The translations under genes were made by a program, and so were the position numbers. A DNA stretch of 64,000 nt from Granulicella sp. (GTDB lineage Bacteria; Acidobacteriota; Terriglobia; Terriglobales; Acidobacteriaceae). Positions 37,386-46,988 of the stretch are shown here, in pieces. Where the stretch lies: positions 248,001-312,000 of the forward strand of contig JANXYX010000001.1 of assembly GCA_025408425.1 (NCBI GenBank), in the 5' to 3' direction. The number at the start of each line of letters is the position of its first letter. The first letter of the stretch is position 1. The notes under the pieces are model-generated. The model was not told the DNA's origin and searched no databases. It worked only from the letters and a program-made list of their open reading frames with translations.

Positions 37386-39167
37386 ATGCAGTTGCGGATC
37401 GATGGTGCAGGTGAACGATATACTCAGGTGGGCATTGAGATTGCGACGGACGACAGGAGCGGTGTGGCGAGACGAGCTGTAATTATTGGAGCCGGACCGG
37501 CGGGGTTGACGGCGGCGCTGGAGCTGCTGCGGCGGACGGATGTTATGCCGATTGTGCTTGAGGCGAGCGAGGAGATTGGCGGGATCTCGCGGACGATCAA
37601 ATACAAGGGCAATCGTATGGATATTGGGGGACACCGGTTTTTCTCTAAGAGCGACCGCGTGATGCAGTGGTGGATGGACCTGATGCCTCCTGAGGTGGGA
37701 GACGACGTTGGGACGCCGGAGATCAGCTACCAGGGGAAGACGCGGGTGGTAGAGGTGCCAGCGCGGCTGGAGGAGGAGCCGGTGCTGCGGGGCGTGGGTC
37801 CGATCGTGATTGAGACCGATACGGATGAGCTGGATGTGGAAGGGCATGTGCATCCGGAGGAGCATGGGCATACGGAGACGGTGGTGGTTGCGGAGCCAGT
37901 GGACCCTGATCTGGTGATGCTGATTCGTCCACGGAAGAGCCGGATTTATTATCTGCGGAAGTTTTTCGATTATCCGATTACGTTGACGGCGCAGACGCTG
38001 GGGAACCTTGGAGTGGTGCGGACGCTGAAGGTGGGGACGAGTTATATGGTGTCGCGGGTGCGACAGATTTCCCCGGAGAAGAGCCTGGAGGATTTTCTGA
38101 TCAACCGGTTTGGGCGGCAGCTCTATCTGACGTTTTTCAAGAGCTACACGGAGAAGGTCTGGGGGACGCCGTGCGATGAGATCTCGGCGGAGTGGGGCGC
38201 ACAGCGCATCAAGGGTTTGAGTCTGACGACGGCTGTGAAGCATTTTGTGAGGAAGGCATTTCGCGGGAAGACGCGGGCGGGTGCGGCGGGTGGTGATGTC
38301 TCGCAGAAGGGGACGGATACAAGTTTGATTGAGCGGTTCATGTATCCGAAGTTTGGACCGGGGCAGTTGTGGGAGCATGTGGCGGAGCTGGTGCAGGAGG
38401 GTGGCGGCGAGATCCACATGGGGTGGAAGGTGGATGCGATTCATTGTGACGGGACGCAGGTGGTTTCGATTGAGGCGGTGAATGCTGCGGGAGAGCGGCA
38501 GACGTTTGCGGGGGATTACTTCTTTTCGACGATGCCGATGCGGGAGTTGGTGGAGGCGATGGATGCAGAGGTTCCGGCGAATGTTCGCGAGGTGAGCGAG
38601 GGGTTGCAGTATCGCGACTTTATTACGGTGGGGCTGCTGGCAGACCGATTGAAGGTGCAGGAGCCGGATGGGGGATTGCTGAAGGACACCTGGATTTATG
38701 TGCAGGAGCCAGATGTGATACTTGGACGGTTACAGATATTTAACAACTGGAGCCCTTACCTGGTTTCGGACCCGACGAAGGTGTGGATTGGGCTGGAGTA
38801 CTTCTGCTACGACACGGATGATTTGTGGAAGATGGCGGATGAGGACCTGAAGAAGTTTGCGATTGCCGAGGTGGCGAAGATCGGGATTTTGAACGCGGAG
38901 GATGTGACGGACGGGCACGTGGTGCGGGTACCGAAGACGTATCCGGCGTATTTTGGGACGTATGACCGGTTTGATGAGCTGCGGGCGTTTACGGATGGGT
39001 TTGAGAATCTGTTTCTGGTGGGGCGGAATGGGATGCATAAGTACAACAATCAGGACCACAGTATGTTGACTGCAATGACTGTGGTGGATGGTCTGGTTTC
39101 CGGGAGGGTGGACAAAGCGAAGTTGTGGGGTATTAATACTGAGCAGGAGTACCACGAGGAGAAGTAA
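37386..39167 (+). CDS. FAD/NAD(P)-dependent oxidoreductase, UDP-galactopyranose-mutase/protoporphyrinogen-oxidase-like fold
   Basis: This flavoprotein of about 593 residues has [20 protein letters not shown] (about 31-50) for FAD binding, then [20 protein letters not shown] and HRFFSK, seen in FAD-dependent amine-oxidase/UGM-like proteins. [20 protein letters not shown] and [19 protein letters not shown] are the conserved later motifs. Between about residues 115 and 180 lies an acidic, His-rich stretch ([13 protein letters not shown]) that looks like an insertion before [15 protein letters not shown]. Members are often found with glycosyltransferase genes, but the substrate is unknown. ATG 37386 was preferred over TTG 37377 from the spacing of AAAGGA. 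A membrane protein gene follows after 6 bp. Confidence 0.82.
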   Translation: MQLRIDGAGERYTQVGIEIATDDRSGVARRAVIIGAGPAGLTAALELLRRTDVMPIVLEASEEIGGISRTIKYKGNRMDIGGHRFFSKSDRVMQWWMDLMPPEVGDDVGTPEISYQGKTRVVEVPARLEEEPVLRGVGPIVIETDTDELDVEGHVHPEEHGHTETVVVAEPVDPDLVMLIRPRKSRIYYLRKFFDYPITLTAQTLGNLGVVRTLKVGTSYMVSRVRQISPEKSLEDFLINRFGRQLYLTFFKSYTEKVWGTPCDEISAEWGAQRIKGLSLTTAVKHFVRKAFRGKTRAGAAGGDVSQKGTDTSLIERFMYPKFGPGQLWEHVAELVQEGGGEIHMGWKVDAIHCDGTQVVSIEAVNAAGERQTFAGDYFFSTMPMRELVEAMDAEVPANVREVSEGLQYRDFITVGLLADRLKVQEPDGGLLKDTWIYVQEPDVILGRLQIFNNWSPYLVSDPTKVWIGLEYFCYDTDDLWKMADEDLKKFAIAEVAKIGILNAEDVTDGHVVRVPKTYPAYFGTYDRFDELRAFTDGFENLFLVGRNGMHKYNNQDHSMLTAMTVVDGLVSGRVDKAKLWGINTEQEYHEEK

Positions 39168-39173
39168 CCGGGC

Positions 39174-39572
39174 TTGAAGAAGATATGGATTGGCGGGCTG
39201 GTGGTTTTGGTGCTGGTTCTGGTGGTTTTCCGGCAGAGGCTGTATCTGCGGGATCCGATTGCGCGGGTGGAACGGAACGGGATGCGTCAGTCTGGGGTGC
39301 GGATCTACTTCAATTTTTACAACGACATTCTGGTGGAGGATGTAAGGGGGAATCAACGGTACCTGGTGCAGGCGGTGAATGGGGTTCCGCTGGTCCCGGG
39401 GGTTCCGTTGCACTTGCGTTGCATGCGCGGAATGGCTTGTCTTACGGACAGGAACTTCGCTGCGACGCGACCGCTGGCTGGGGGAGGCTATACCGGGCAG
39501 GTGGAGATGACGAATGCGTTTGTGACGCTGACGGATGGAAGCGGGGCTTCGATTCGGGTGGCTTTGCGGTAA
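39174..39572 (+). CDS. Small single-pass membrane protein of unknown function
   Basis: This 132-residue protein starts at TTG 39174, since no in-frame ATG exists near the start. It has a Lys-Lys N-terminus, one transmembrane helix at about 6-20 (GGLVVLVLVLVVF) and then a periplasmic-looking beta-rich domain. That domain has FNFYNDILVEDVRGNQRYLV, three closely spaced Cys/Met residues (LRCMRGMACL) and TNAFVTLTDGSG. It is 6 bp after the FAD oxidoreductase, whose end supplies GAGGAG as a ribosome site, so the two are probably co-expressed. I do not recognise a family. Confidence 0.7.
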   Translation: MKKIWIGGLVVLVLVLVVFRQRLYLRDPIARVERNGMRQSGVRIYFNFYNDILVEDVRGNQRYLVQAVNGVPLVPGVPLHLRCMRGMACLTDRNFAATRPLAGGGYTGQVEMTNAFVTLTDGSGASIRVALR

Positions 39573-39609
39573 GGGATATTTCGACGAGGAAGCATGAGAG
39601 GAGGATGCT

Positions 39610-39738
39610 ATGAGCGACGGGCGTGAGGAGCGGAAGGAGCAGGAAGAACGGCGGAAGTGGGAGGAAGAGAAGGATCGCGATGATGCCGTTGATCGCGATA
39701 GCCGCCGTGATCGGGAGCCGGAGCGGCGCGATTCTTAG
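39610..39738 (+). CDS. Tiny highly charged protein (42 residues)
   Basis: ATG 39610 follows a near-perfect GAGGAGG ribosome site by 5 nt and opens a 42-codon frame ending at TAG 39736-39738. By my count 32 of 42 residues are Arg, Lys, Glu or Asp, in alternating blocks (EERKEQEERRKWEEEKDRDD), predicting a lone charged alpha-helix. It lies 37 bp after the small membrane-protein gene, probably in the same transcript, and 8 bp before the stop of the convergent lipoprotein gene. Function unknown. The ribosome site is the main support. Confidence 0.6.
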   Translation: MSDGREERKEQEERRKWEEEKDRDDAVDRDSRRDREPERRDS

Positions 39739-39745
39739 GGGTGGA

Positions 39746-41611
39746 CTAGGGGAGTTTGGGCGGGCCGATTTGTGGAGTCTTGACAGGTGTGGCGAGGCCT
39801 ACGAACTGGGTGAGACAGTCGTCTCCGAAGCCGGTGGTCCAGATGTTTCCGCTGCTGTCGATGGCGAGGGCATAGCCGAGGAGGATTTTGGCATCGGGAC
39901 CCCAGCCTGCGGCGGGTGAGAGAGCTGCGCCGGGGTTGGGAGTGTTGGAGCCGGCGAGTTGGGTGAGGGAGGAGCCGCGGTAGTTGGCGATCCATACGGA
40001 GCCTGCGCCGTCGATGGCGATGCCTTGCGGGAAAGAGATTCCTCCTCCGGTGTAGGTGCCGTTGGAGAGGATGGTTCCGGCGGAGGAGATTTCACTGATG
40101 CTGTTGCCGTAGTAGTTTGCGACCCAGACGTTTGCATTTTGGTCGATGGCGACGCCGGCGGCTCCGTTGCAGCAGGCGAAGTCGGCGATCTGTGTGCCGT
40201 CCGGGGAGATGCGGGTGATGGAGGTTCCGCTTTGGTTGGCGATCCAGGCGTTGTGGCTGGCATCGGTGGCGATGGCGACGGGGAAGGCTAGGTGGCCGAG
40301 GCCGTAGCCCGGGGCGCTGGAGAGGGGCGTGCCAGAGCTGGAGAGGAGGCTGACGGTGGAGGTTCCGTAGTTGACGACCCAGGTGGTGGCGTTGGAGTCT
40401 GTGGCGACGGCGACGGGGTAGTCGAGTTGGCTGGTGGAGAAGCCGCTGGTACCTGCGATGGACTGGCCGGAGGAGTTGAGGACGGATACGCTGCCGTGGC
40501 CGCCATTGACGTTGGAGGCGGAGTCTTCGTCAGGGATCCAGACGTTGTTGCTGTTGTCGAGCGCGAGGCCGTAGGAGTGGGCGAGGCCGCTGCCGGTGAT
40601 TCCGTTGGGGAAGAGGGGCAGTCCGGTGGGAGAAAACTGGGAGGCGGAGCTGAAGTAGCTGGCGACCCAGACGTTGCCGGTAGCGTCAACGCCGATTCCA
40701 GTGGGGGAGCTCATGCCGCCTCCGGTGAATTTGACGGCGAGGGTCCAGTCGGGTGGGGCGGTGGCGAGGGTGCTGGTGAAGGGCGGGGCGGGCGGAATCA
40801 GGTTGAAGAGTGCGGCGACGTTGTTGGAGGGGTGCGTGACGATGCTAAGGGCTGCCTGAAAGGTATCGGTGGGGACTGAGGCTGACGGGGGAGTGGCGGC
40901 GGCGAAGAGTGAGGAGCAGGGGGTTCCACCGTTGGAGTTGACGCAGTTGGCGAGGGTGTCGGCGAGAGAGTAGATTTTGTGGCTGTTGATCGCGGCGTTG
41001 GCTGGGGCGTGTGCCGAGGGGGAGAGACCGGAAGAGGTGTCTGCGAGACTGGCGGCGGTAAGGAAGGCGTTGTTGAGGCCGGTAAGGTTGGTGCTGGTGG
41101 CTCCTACGTGGGTGGAGGAGGTGGCGAAGGGAGCGAGCGCCCAAGCGGCGGCGACGGTGGTGACCTCGTTGACGAAGATGAAGGTAGAGGCAGTGAGACT
41201 GGCGCAGGATCCGAGGGCATTGACGAGGACGAGCGCGGAATTGTTGACGTTGCCGGGGAGGCCAGGATTGCCGCCGGCGGCGACTAGATAGACGGGAGCT
41301 GCGTTGGCGGGGCAGGTGTAGTCGCCTGTGATGGTGAAGTTACCGCTGGAGTCGGTGAAGACCGGGGCGTTGAGCAGGGGAGTTGCGGCGGAGGCGTTGC
41401 CGGTAGTGCCTGCGGCGTAGAGCTGGATGGTTGATCCGGAGACGGGCTGCTGGCCTCCTATGATGCGGCCGGTGAGCACGGCGGTAGAGTTGGCTGACGT
41501 GGGGAGGCCGGAGTTAATGCCGCAGCCTGCAAGCAGGGCGAAGAGGGGAGCCACGAGCAGAACTCTACTGAGGCGGTGCCGGACCAAAAGAGCTGGTGGT
41601 GACTGGAGCAT
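39746..41611 (-). CDS. Lipoprotein with regulatory-like N-domain and NHL-type propeller, paralogue 3
   Basis: Starting at ATG 41611 rather than the longer frame at 41662 gives 621 residues with a clean signal and lipobox LAGC (Cys30). The layout repeats the genes at 27399 and 30703: GRIIGGQQPVSGSTIQLYAA, GGNPGL, a middle domain with YSLADTLANCVNS and PTDTFQAALSIVTHPSNNV, then NHL-like blades (VAIDQNANVWVANYYGNSIS, IAIDGAGSVWIANYRGSSLT). The tail is VGLATPVKTP. No ligand is suggested by sequence. Codon use is C-ending, as in paralogue 2. Confidence 0.82.
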   Translation of the reverse strand: MLQSPPALLVRHRLSRVLLVAPLFALLAGCGINSGLPTSANSTAVLTGRIIGGQQPVSGSTIQLYAAGTTGNASAATPLLNAPVFTDSSGNFTITGDYTCPANAAPVYLVAAGGNPGLPGNVNNSALVLVNALGSCASLTASTFIFVNEVTTVAAAWALAPFATSSTHVGATSTNLTGLNNAFLTAASLADTSSGLSPSAHAPANAAINSHKIYSLADTLANCVNSNGGTPCSSLFAAATPPSASVPTDTFQAALSIVTHPSNNVAALFNLIPPAPPFTSTLATAPPDWTLAVKFTGGGMSSPTGIGVDATGNVWVASYFSSASQFSPTGLPLFPNGITGSGLAHSYGLALDNSNNVWIPDEDSASNVNGGHGSVSVLNSSGQSIAGTSGFSTSQLDYPVAVATDSNATTWVVNYGTSTVSLLSSSGTPLSSAPGYGLGHLAFPVAIATDASHNAWIANQSGTSITRISPDGTQIADFACCNGAAGVAIDQNANVWVANYYGNSISEISSAGTILSNGTYTGGGISFPQGIAIDGAGSVWIANYRGSSLTQLAGSNTPNPGAALSPAAGWGPDAKILLGYALAIDSSGNIWTTGFGDDCLTQFVGLATPVKTPQIGPPKLP

Positions 41612-41692
41612 GCAGACAGGATAGCGGGTGAAGTGGAGAGACAGGTATATCGTGGCTGGCACACCGGGTTATTGCCTGGCACAGCGGGATGC

Positions 41693-42073
41693 TTATATTG
41701 GCGTGGTATGGATGATGGCGTTGTGGTGGGCTATGGTTCCCTGGTGGAAGAAGAGTTGCCAGCGTTGGTCGCGAAAGATCCATAGAGACGAGCGATGGGT
41801 GGTAGCGTGCTCGGTGACGGAGTGGTAGGTCGCGTGGGCTACTTCTGGTGCGAGTCGGGATACGTAGAAGAAGGCAATGATGGCAGGGTGTGGGGCACTG
41901 GTGAAGAGGGCGTGAACGGTCTGGTCGCGACTGAAGATGCGGCCGGAGCTGCAGAACTCCTGGTAGTCGAATGCGAGGAGATTCGCCAGCGCGGAACGGT
42001 CGGACTCGCGGTCGGGGTTGAGGAGACGCTCTTCGAGAGTGTAGAGATGTTGCTGTAGCTCTGGATCATTCAT
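41693..42073 (-). CDS. NTF2-like (SnoaL/DUF4440-type) small protein
   Basis: This 126-residue protein begins at ATG 42073 (MNDPELQQHLYTLEERLL). It has the cone-shaped NTF2-like pattern: an N-terminal helix, LLAFDYQEFCSSGRIFSRDQ, then alternating strands ending SLWIFRDQRWQLFFHQGT. DUF4440/SnoaL members range from small enzymes to binding proteins, so no reaction can be assigned. The longer frame to 42136 lacks support. It lies downstream of the TonB receptor terminator. Confidence 0.75.
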   Translation of the reverse strand: MNDPELQQHLYTLEERLLNPDRESDRSALANLLAFDYQEFCSSGRIFSRDQTVHALFTSAPHPAIIAFFYVSRLAPEVAHATYHSVTEHATTHRSSLWIFRDQRWQLFFHQGTIAHHNAIIHTTPI

Positions 42074-42188
42074 GGCAGTGTTACCGCGCCAATTTAGGCA
42101 CGGTCGAATCTTACGGCTTGTGAGCTGAAGCCACAACTGGAATCGCGCAGGGGGATTGGAAGGGAGTGGAGGAAGCAGCAGGCAAGAG

Positions 42189-42214
42189 AAAGGCGGCCAT
42201 TGCTGGCCGCCTTT
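42189..42214 (-). terminator. Strong hairpin after the TonB-dependent receptor gene
   Basis: AAAGGCGGCC (42189-42198) and GGCCGCCTTT (42205-42214) pair perfectly around a 6-nt loop. It begins 21 bp after the receptor stop on the - strand. The 3' tail on that strand is CTCTTGC, so the U-tract is weak apart from the three T of the stem. Confidence 0.7.
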
Positions 42215-42235
42215 GTGGTTGGGTGATGCGTTGGG

Positions 42236-45200
42236 TTAGAAGGTGAACTTGCCGGCGGCCTGGAAGATGCGAGGTGCCTGGGCGGAGGTGGCTTGTCCAA
42301 AGGAGCTGGAGCTGAGGGCAGTAGTGAAGCCGTTGAAGTTGGGGTGATTGAAGACGTTGAAGGCTTCGAGGCGGAGGTTGAAGGCGAGGCGCTCGTACAG
42401 CGGGAAGTTGCGGCTGACGGAGGCGTCTACGTCGTAGTAGCTGGGCTGACGGAAGGCGTTGCGACCAAGGTTGCCGAAGGTTCCGGTGGCATTGTTCGCG
42501 AAGGCTCCGACGGACTTGGCTGCGAGATACTGCTTGTTGCCGTTGGTGGCCGACTGGGTGATCTTCGTGCCGGAGTAGACGGCAGAAGCGTTGACCAGGT
42601 TGGGACGGTCAAGGCCGACTCCGTTGAGGGAGAGGTCCTGGCCAGTGGTGACGTTGAGGGGAGCGCCCGAGAGGATACGGACGAGAGGAGCAATCTGCCA
42701 GTTGTTGACCAGTGCTCCGGCTACGCCGTGGAGGCTGTTGAAGTGGCTCTGGGCGACCATGGTTGTGTTGAAGATGTGACGGATGTCGTAACCGCAGTTT
42801 GCACGGTCGAGACGCTTGTTGTTGGGATCCTCGTAAACGCCACCGGTGACGTCGCCGTTGGCATCAGCCGGGCTGATGCAATGGGAGTAGGTGTAGTTGG
42901 CGAGGAAGCTGAAATTGTGAGTCATGCGATGCTGGAGGGCGATGATCGCCCCGTGATAGGTGGAGTTTCCGCCATCATCAAGGAGGGTCATGCCGACGTT
43001 ATAGCCGGAGCCGTTCGCGTAGTTGGCGAGGGCGAGGCGGGTGCGCTGGGCGGTGTTCTTGGTGCTGGAGCAGGCTACACCGTTGGCAGGAAGGCCGGTG
43101 GTTGGGGTGAGCGCACCGCATGATCCGGTTACGCCGGTAGAGATGCCGGGGATGTAGATGGAGGGGTTGAGGCTGGTCCCGAGCCAGAGGTGGGTGTTCT
43201 TGTTGCCCAGGTAGTTCGCGGAGAGGTTCCAGCCGAGGCCGAGATCCTGCTGGATGCTGGCCGTCCATTGATTGACGACCGGCGGGTGCGGGCTGCTGGG
43301 GATGACGATGAAGAGGCTTCCGGTTGGGAAGGGAGAGGATGAGTTGGGGGGGAAGACGCCAGGATAGGGATTTCCGCCGGGGTAGTTGGCGTATGGATTG
43401 GCGAAGCTGATCTGTCCGGTCTGGTCAATTTCGTCGACGTATGGTGGGTTGGAGGTCATGCGCTGTGTGGCGAAGAGACCGGGGGTGTCATACATGATGG
43501 CACCACCGAGGCGCAGAACTGTTTTGCCTTTGCCTGTGGGATCGTAGGTGACTCCAAGGCGCGGGGAGAAGTTAGCAAGGTGATTGGTTGCGAAGGACTT
43601 GGATACACCAGCGTCGCCGTAGTAGAAGGAACCTGCGGGGGCGTTGGGGTATTTGGTGCTTTTCTGTCCGGCATCAAAAGCAGCCTGTGAGAAGATGCTG
43701 CCGCGGCCCTGCTGATCGATTGGAACGGTGTAGGGGTCCCAACGGAGACCGGCGATGACGGTGAGGCGCTGGGTGGCGTGGTAGGTGTCCTGCGCGTAGA
43801 TGCTCCAGATGGACTGGCGGTAGGCGGTCTGCTGAGCGCGGCTCTGGCTGAAGGCGTTCTGCTGTCCGGTGATGAAGTCCAGGAGACCCTCGCCGGTGTT
43901 GGAGTTCTTGGCGCCGCTGATGGCTCCAGAGAAGGAGAAGCTGCCGTTCTGGAGGTATCCAGCGTTGGAGTTTTGAGCGGTGCGCAGGAACTCACCACCG
44001 AAGGCGATCTGATGCTTGCCGCGGAGGTAGTCGATGTCGTCGGAGAAGTCTTCGGTGTAGGTGTTGAAGTAGCCCGGGGAGCAGGTGCCGCAGCCGATGG
44101 AGAAGCCATTGGTGATGGTGAGGCGGAAGTCAGCTGGGACGTAGGTGTACATGTTGACGCCGACGGCGTTGGCGTTGATGCCACCAGCGGTGGGTCCGCG
44201 GTTGTCGCGGCGACGTGCATAACCGCCGTGGAATGTGTTTACCATTTTGGGCGTGATGATGAAGGTTTCACCGAGGGTGAAGTTCATGACTCGCTCGTCG
44301 TTGCCAGCAGTGGTGGTGAGGAGGAGGTTGGTGGGCGAGTAGAAAGCAGGCGCCTTGTAGTTGGTGATGAAGTAGCGGGCGAATACTGAGTGCTTGGCGT
44401 TGAGAGAGTAGTCGATGCGGCCGATGTACTGGTCCTCGCTGTTGATGGCCGGGAGGGAGATCTGGGTGAATCCGGTGACGGGATCTGCCTGGGAGAGAGG
44501 AAGGAGCTTGGAGAGCGCGATGGCCTGCGGGCTGATGCTGCTGGTGGGGACCTTACGGGTGGCGGTGATATCGGCTCCGGTGACTGGGTCGACGAGGGAC
44601 TTGCCGGCACCGATGGTGGCCTGGGCGCAGTTGCCGGTCTTGCCCTGCTGGGAGAAGTCGCCGGCGAGTTCAAGGGCGGTGGGGAGGCAGACGGAGGCGG
44701 CGTTGGTGGCCTGTTTCTCGCGAGTGCCCTGGTAGCCGCCGAAGAAGAAGAGCTTGTCAGAGATGATTCTGCCGCCGAAGGTGCCGCCGAACTGGTTGCG
44801 GTGGAGGGTGTCCTTCTTGGTGGAGAAGAAGCTGGTGGAATTGAGGTAGTTGTTGCGAATGAACTCGAATGCGGAGCCGTGCCACTGGTTTGTGCCGGAG
44901 TTGGTTACAACGTTGACGAGGGCACCGGGGTGGAGGCCGTTACGGGCTGGGAGTGAGTTGGACTCGACAGAGAACTCGCGAAGCGCGTCGGGGAAGGGAT
45001 AAGGCAGGTTGGTATTGGTGAAGGTGTCGACGTTGTTGCCGCCATCGAGCACGTAGTTGTTGTAGTTACCCTGGCTACCTGCGACTGCGATGACTGTGGA
45101 GCTGGCGTAGGTCTTGGAGCCGACAAGATCGCCCGTGGGAGCGGTGACTGCGCCGCCGGAGATGAGGATGAGCTGCGTGGCCTGGCGACCGTTGAGGGGT

Positions 45201-45670
45201 AGCTCGGTGATGCGCTGCTGGTCGATGACCTGCTTGAAGTTCGCGGTCTCGGTCTCGAGGGCTACACCGGAGGCCTGAACTTCTACGTGTTCTGATGCGC
45301 TGCCTACCGTGAGGGCGGGATTGATCTGGACGTTTGTACCGACTTCAAGGACGCCCTTCTGGACGAAGCCCTGGAAGCCTGGGGCCGCTACGGTGAGGCT
45401 ATAGGGGCCGACTGGAACGTTGGGCAAGCTAAAGATGCCGGCGCCATCGGAGACAGTGGCACGGGAGGTACTAGTTTCCGTGTTGATGAAGGTCACGTGT
45501 GCGTTGGGGATTGCGGCGCCGGAGGGGTCGGCAACGGTGCCCTGAATGCTGGCGGTACCGGCGGACTGGGCGTGCGCGAAGGGTTGTGCAGCACACATAA
45601 GGAGTACGGCGACAAAGGTCAACCGTGCAAAGAATTTGTTAAACAGGCCACCTGAATTTTGTAGCAGCAT
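42236..45670 (-). CDS. Oar-like TonB-dependent outer-membrane receptor with carboxypeptidase-regulatory domain
   Basis: This 1144-residue protein starts at ATG 45670, 8 nt after GAGGA; the TTG at 45685 is unnecessary. The signal peptide ends AHAQ near residue 35. A carboxypeptidase-regulatory/Ig-like domain follows (GTVADPSGAAIPNAHVTFIN, about 43-120), then the plug (QRITELPLNGRQATQLILIS; NYNNYVLDGGNNVDTFTN). The large beta-barrel ends in GKFTF, a typical outer-membrane C-terminus with terminal Phe. Such receptors are abundant in Acidobacteria and probably import oligosaccharides or other large nutrients. No neighbouring sugar genes show the substrate. A hairpin follows the stop. Confidence 0.92.
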   Translation of the reverse strand: MLLQNSGGLFNKFFARLTFVAVLLMCAAQPFAHAQSAGTASIQGTVADPSGAAIPNAHVTFINTETSTSRATVSDGAGIFSLPNVPVGPYSLTVAAPGFQGFVQKGVLEVGTNVQINPALTVGSASEHVEVQASGVALETETANFKQVIDQQRITELPLNGRQATQLILISGGAVTAPTGDLVGSKTYASSTVIAVAGSQGNYNNYVLDGGNNVDTFTNTNLPYPFPDALREFSVESNSLPARNGLHPGALVNVVTNSGTNQWHGSAFEFIRNNYLNSTSFFSTKKDTLHRNQFGGTFGGRIISDKLFFFGGYQGTREKQATNAASVCLPTALELAGDFSQQGKTGNCAQATIGAGKSLVDPVTGADITATRKVPTSSISPQAIALSKLLPLSQADPVTGFTQISLPAINSEDQYIGRIDYSLNAKHSVFARYFITNYKAPAFYSPTNLLLTTTAGNDERVMNFTLGETFIITPKMVNTFHGGYARRRDNRGPTAGGINANAVGVNMYTYVPADFRLTITNGFSIGCGTCSPGYFNTYTEDFSDDIDYLRGKHQIAFGGEFLRTAQNSNAGYLQNGSFSFSGAISGAKNSNTGEGLLDFITGQQNAFSQSRAQQTAYRQSIWSIYAQDTYHATQRLTVIAGLRWDPYTVPIDQQGRGSIFSQAAFDAGQKSTKYPNAPAGSFYYGDAGVSKSFATNHLANFSPRLGVTYDPTGKGKTVLRLGGAIMYDTPGLFATQRMTSNPPYVDEIDQTGQISFANPYANYPGGNPYPGVFPPNSSSPFPTGSLFIVIPSSPHPPVVNQWTASIQQDLGLGWNLSANYLGNKNTHLWLGTSLNPSIYIPGISTGVTGSCGALTPTTGLPANGVACSSTKNTAQRTRLALANYANGSGYNVGMTLLDDGGNSTYHGAIIALQHRMTHNFSFLANYTYSHCISPADANGDVTGGVYEDPNNKRLDRANCGYDIRHIFNTTMVAQSHFNSLHGVAGALVNNWQIAPLVRILSGAPLNVTTGQDLSLNGVGLDRPNLVNASAVYSGTKITQSATNGNKQYLAAKSVGAFANNATGTFGNLGRNAFRQPSYYDVDASVSRNFPLYERLAFNLRLEAFNVFNHPNFNGFTTALSSSSFGQATSAQAPRIFQAAGKFTF

Positions 45671-45891
45671 CGTGTGTTTCCTCAAGGTCTAATTGTGAGC
45701 TATTGGTCTGACCTAAATGTTTGCGGTCTGCAAATATGGCCGTTCCGAATGCTGAAGAACTATATGGACGGGCTAAGAACACTGTCAATAAGAAAAGTTA
45801 TTCCCCAGGGAGAATAAGTAGGCTCATTCACCTATGGATCAAGGGAAATGACGTGATTACGGCTTCGGGCAGGAGGTGGGCAGGGGGCGTT

Positions 45892-46737
45892 TCAGGGTCT
45901 GCGGGCGAGGGCGATCCGGGGGATCTCCTGCAGGTCGTTGAGGATAAGGAAGTCGTACCAGTCTGCAAGGAGATGTTGGATTGCGGTGGATTGACCTATA
46001 CCAATTTCGAGAACGAGGAGGCCATGGGGACGGAGGGCGGCGTAGGCCTGGGGGATGAGGCGAGAGTAGATGTCGAGACCGGTAGGGCCGGCGAAGAGGG
46101 CGGTGTGGGGTTCGTGGTCGCGGACCTGGGGGTGGAGGGTGGGAAGGTCGGAAGTGGGGATATAGGGGGGGTTGGAGAGGATGGCGTCGAATGTCTGGTG
46201 GGCGACGGCGGCGAGGAGATCGGACTGTAAGAAGGTGATGCGGTCGGCGACGTGGTGGGTTTCGGCGTTTTGGCGGGCGATGTCGAGGGCGGCGGGGGAT
46301 AGGTCGAGGGCGGTGAGGTGGGCGTGGGGGAGGTGGGTGGCGATGGCGATGGCGATGGCTCCGGAGCCGGTGCCGACGTCGGCGATGTGGAGGGGTTGGT
46401 CGGGCGGGAGGCGTTGGAGGGTGGCTTCGACGAGGAGTTCGGTTTCGGGGCGGGGGATGAGGACGGCGGGGGTGACTTTGAGAGGGAGGCCGTAGAACTC
46501 CTGGGTGCCGGTGATGTATTGGATGGGCTCGAGGGTGAGGCGGCGGGCGATACCTTGTCTATATATAGAGAGTTGCGTGGGGGTGAGTTCGCGGGTGGGG
46601 TGGGCGAAGAGGGTGGAGCGGGGGGCGTTGAGGGCGTGGAGGAGGAGGAGTTCGGCGTCGCGGGCGGCGTTGCCCTGAAGGTGCGGGTTGGCGGCGAGTT
46701 GGGCGGCGGCGGTGGTGAGGGCTTCGCGGAGGGTCAT
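45892..46737 (-). CDS. prmC: Peptide chain release factor N5-glutamine methyltransferase
   Basis: This 281-residue enzyme methylates the Gln of the GGQ motif in release factors. ATG 46737 begins MTLREALTTAAAQL, the normal N-terminal helical domain. The SAM-binding motif is DVGTGSGAIAIAIA from Asp120, and the catalytic NPPY is at 189-192 followed by IP. RPETELLV is the family motif just before the fold. The longer frame to 46791 reads through the C-rich intergenic tract. Its likely substrate, RF1, is encoded about 7 kb away at 53144-54220. Confidence 0.93.
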   Translation of the reverse strand: MTLREALTTAAAQLAANPHLQGNAARDAELLLLHALNAPRSTLFAHPTRELTPTQLSIYRQGIARRLTLEPIQYITGTQEFYGLPLKVTPAVLIPRPETELLVEATLQRLPPDQPLHIADVGTGSGAIAIAIATHLPHAHLTALDLSPAALDIARQNAETHHVADRITFLQSDLLAAVAHQTFDAILSNPPYIPTSDLPTLHPQVRDHEPHTALFAGPTGLDIYSRLIPQAYAALRPHGLLVLEIGIGQSTAIQHLLADWYDFLILNDLQEIPRIALARRP

Positions 46738-46988
46738 GTTTTTGTGGTACCCCCCCCTCCCCCGGTAAAGTGTGCAAAATCTTCTAAACAAAGTACTTAG
46801 GTGTGGACCTTAGTGCAGGGTATGAGGTGATGAGTCGGGGGTGAGCGGTGGCTGAACTGTGGTTTGTACCCTGTTCAGCGTATCGCATCTGTCAAGAGTG
46901 GGTGGATTACTGTCCTGACCTTATACTTGGTAGGAAGTTGATCGGGATGGGCGTGGTTCTTTGGTGCCCACCTGCTTTTAAGGAGTTT

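Noticed and set aside
42293-43123. 276-codon + strand frame inside the TonB receptor
   Set aside because: Antisense shadow; no ribosome site or family motif.
45701-45716. FadR/GntR-like palindrome GGTCTGACC upstream of the TonB receptor
   Set aside because: Nine bases only. The same string also occurs by chance inside coding sequence at about 21360, so there is no support for an operator.
45721-46230. 169-codon + frame between TonB receptor and prmC
   Set aside because: Overlaps prmC in antisense and is Gly/Val/Glu-rich; the prmC motifs are decisive.
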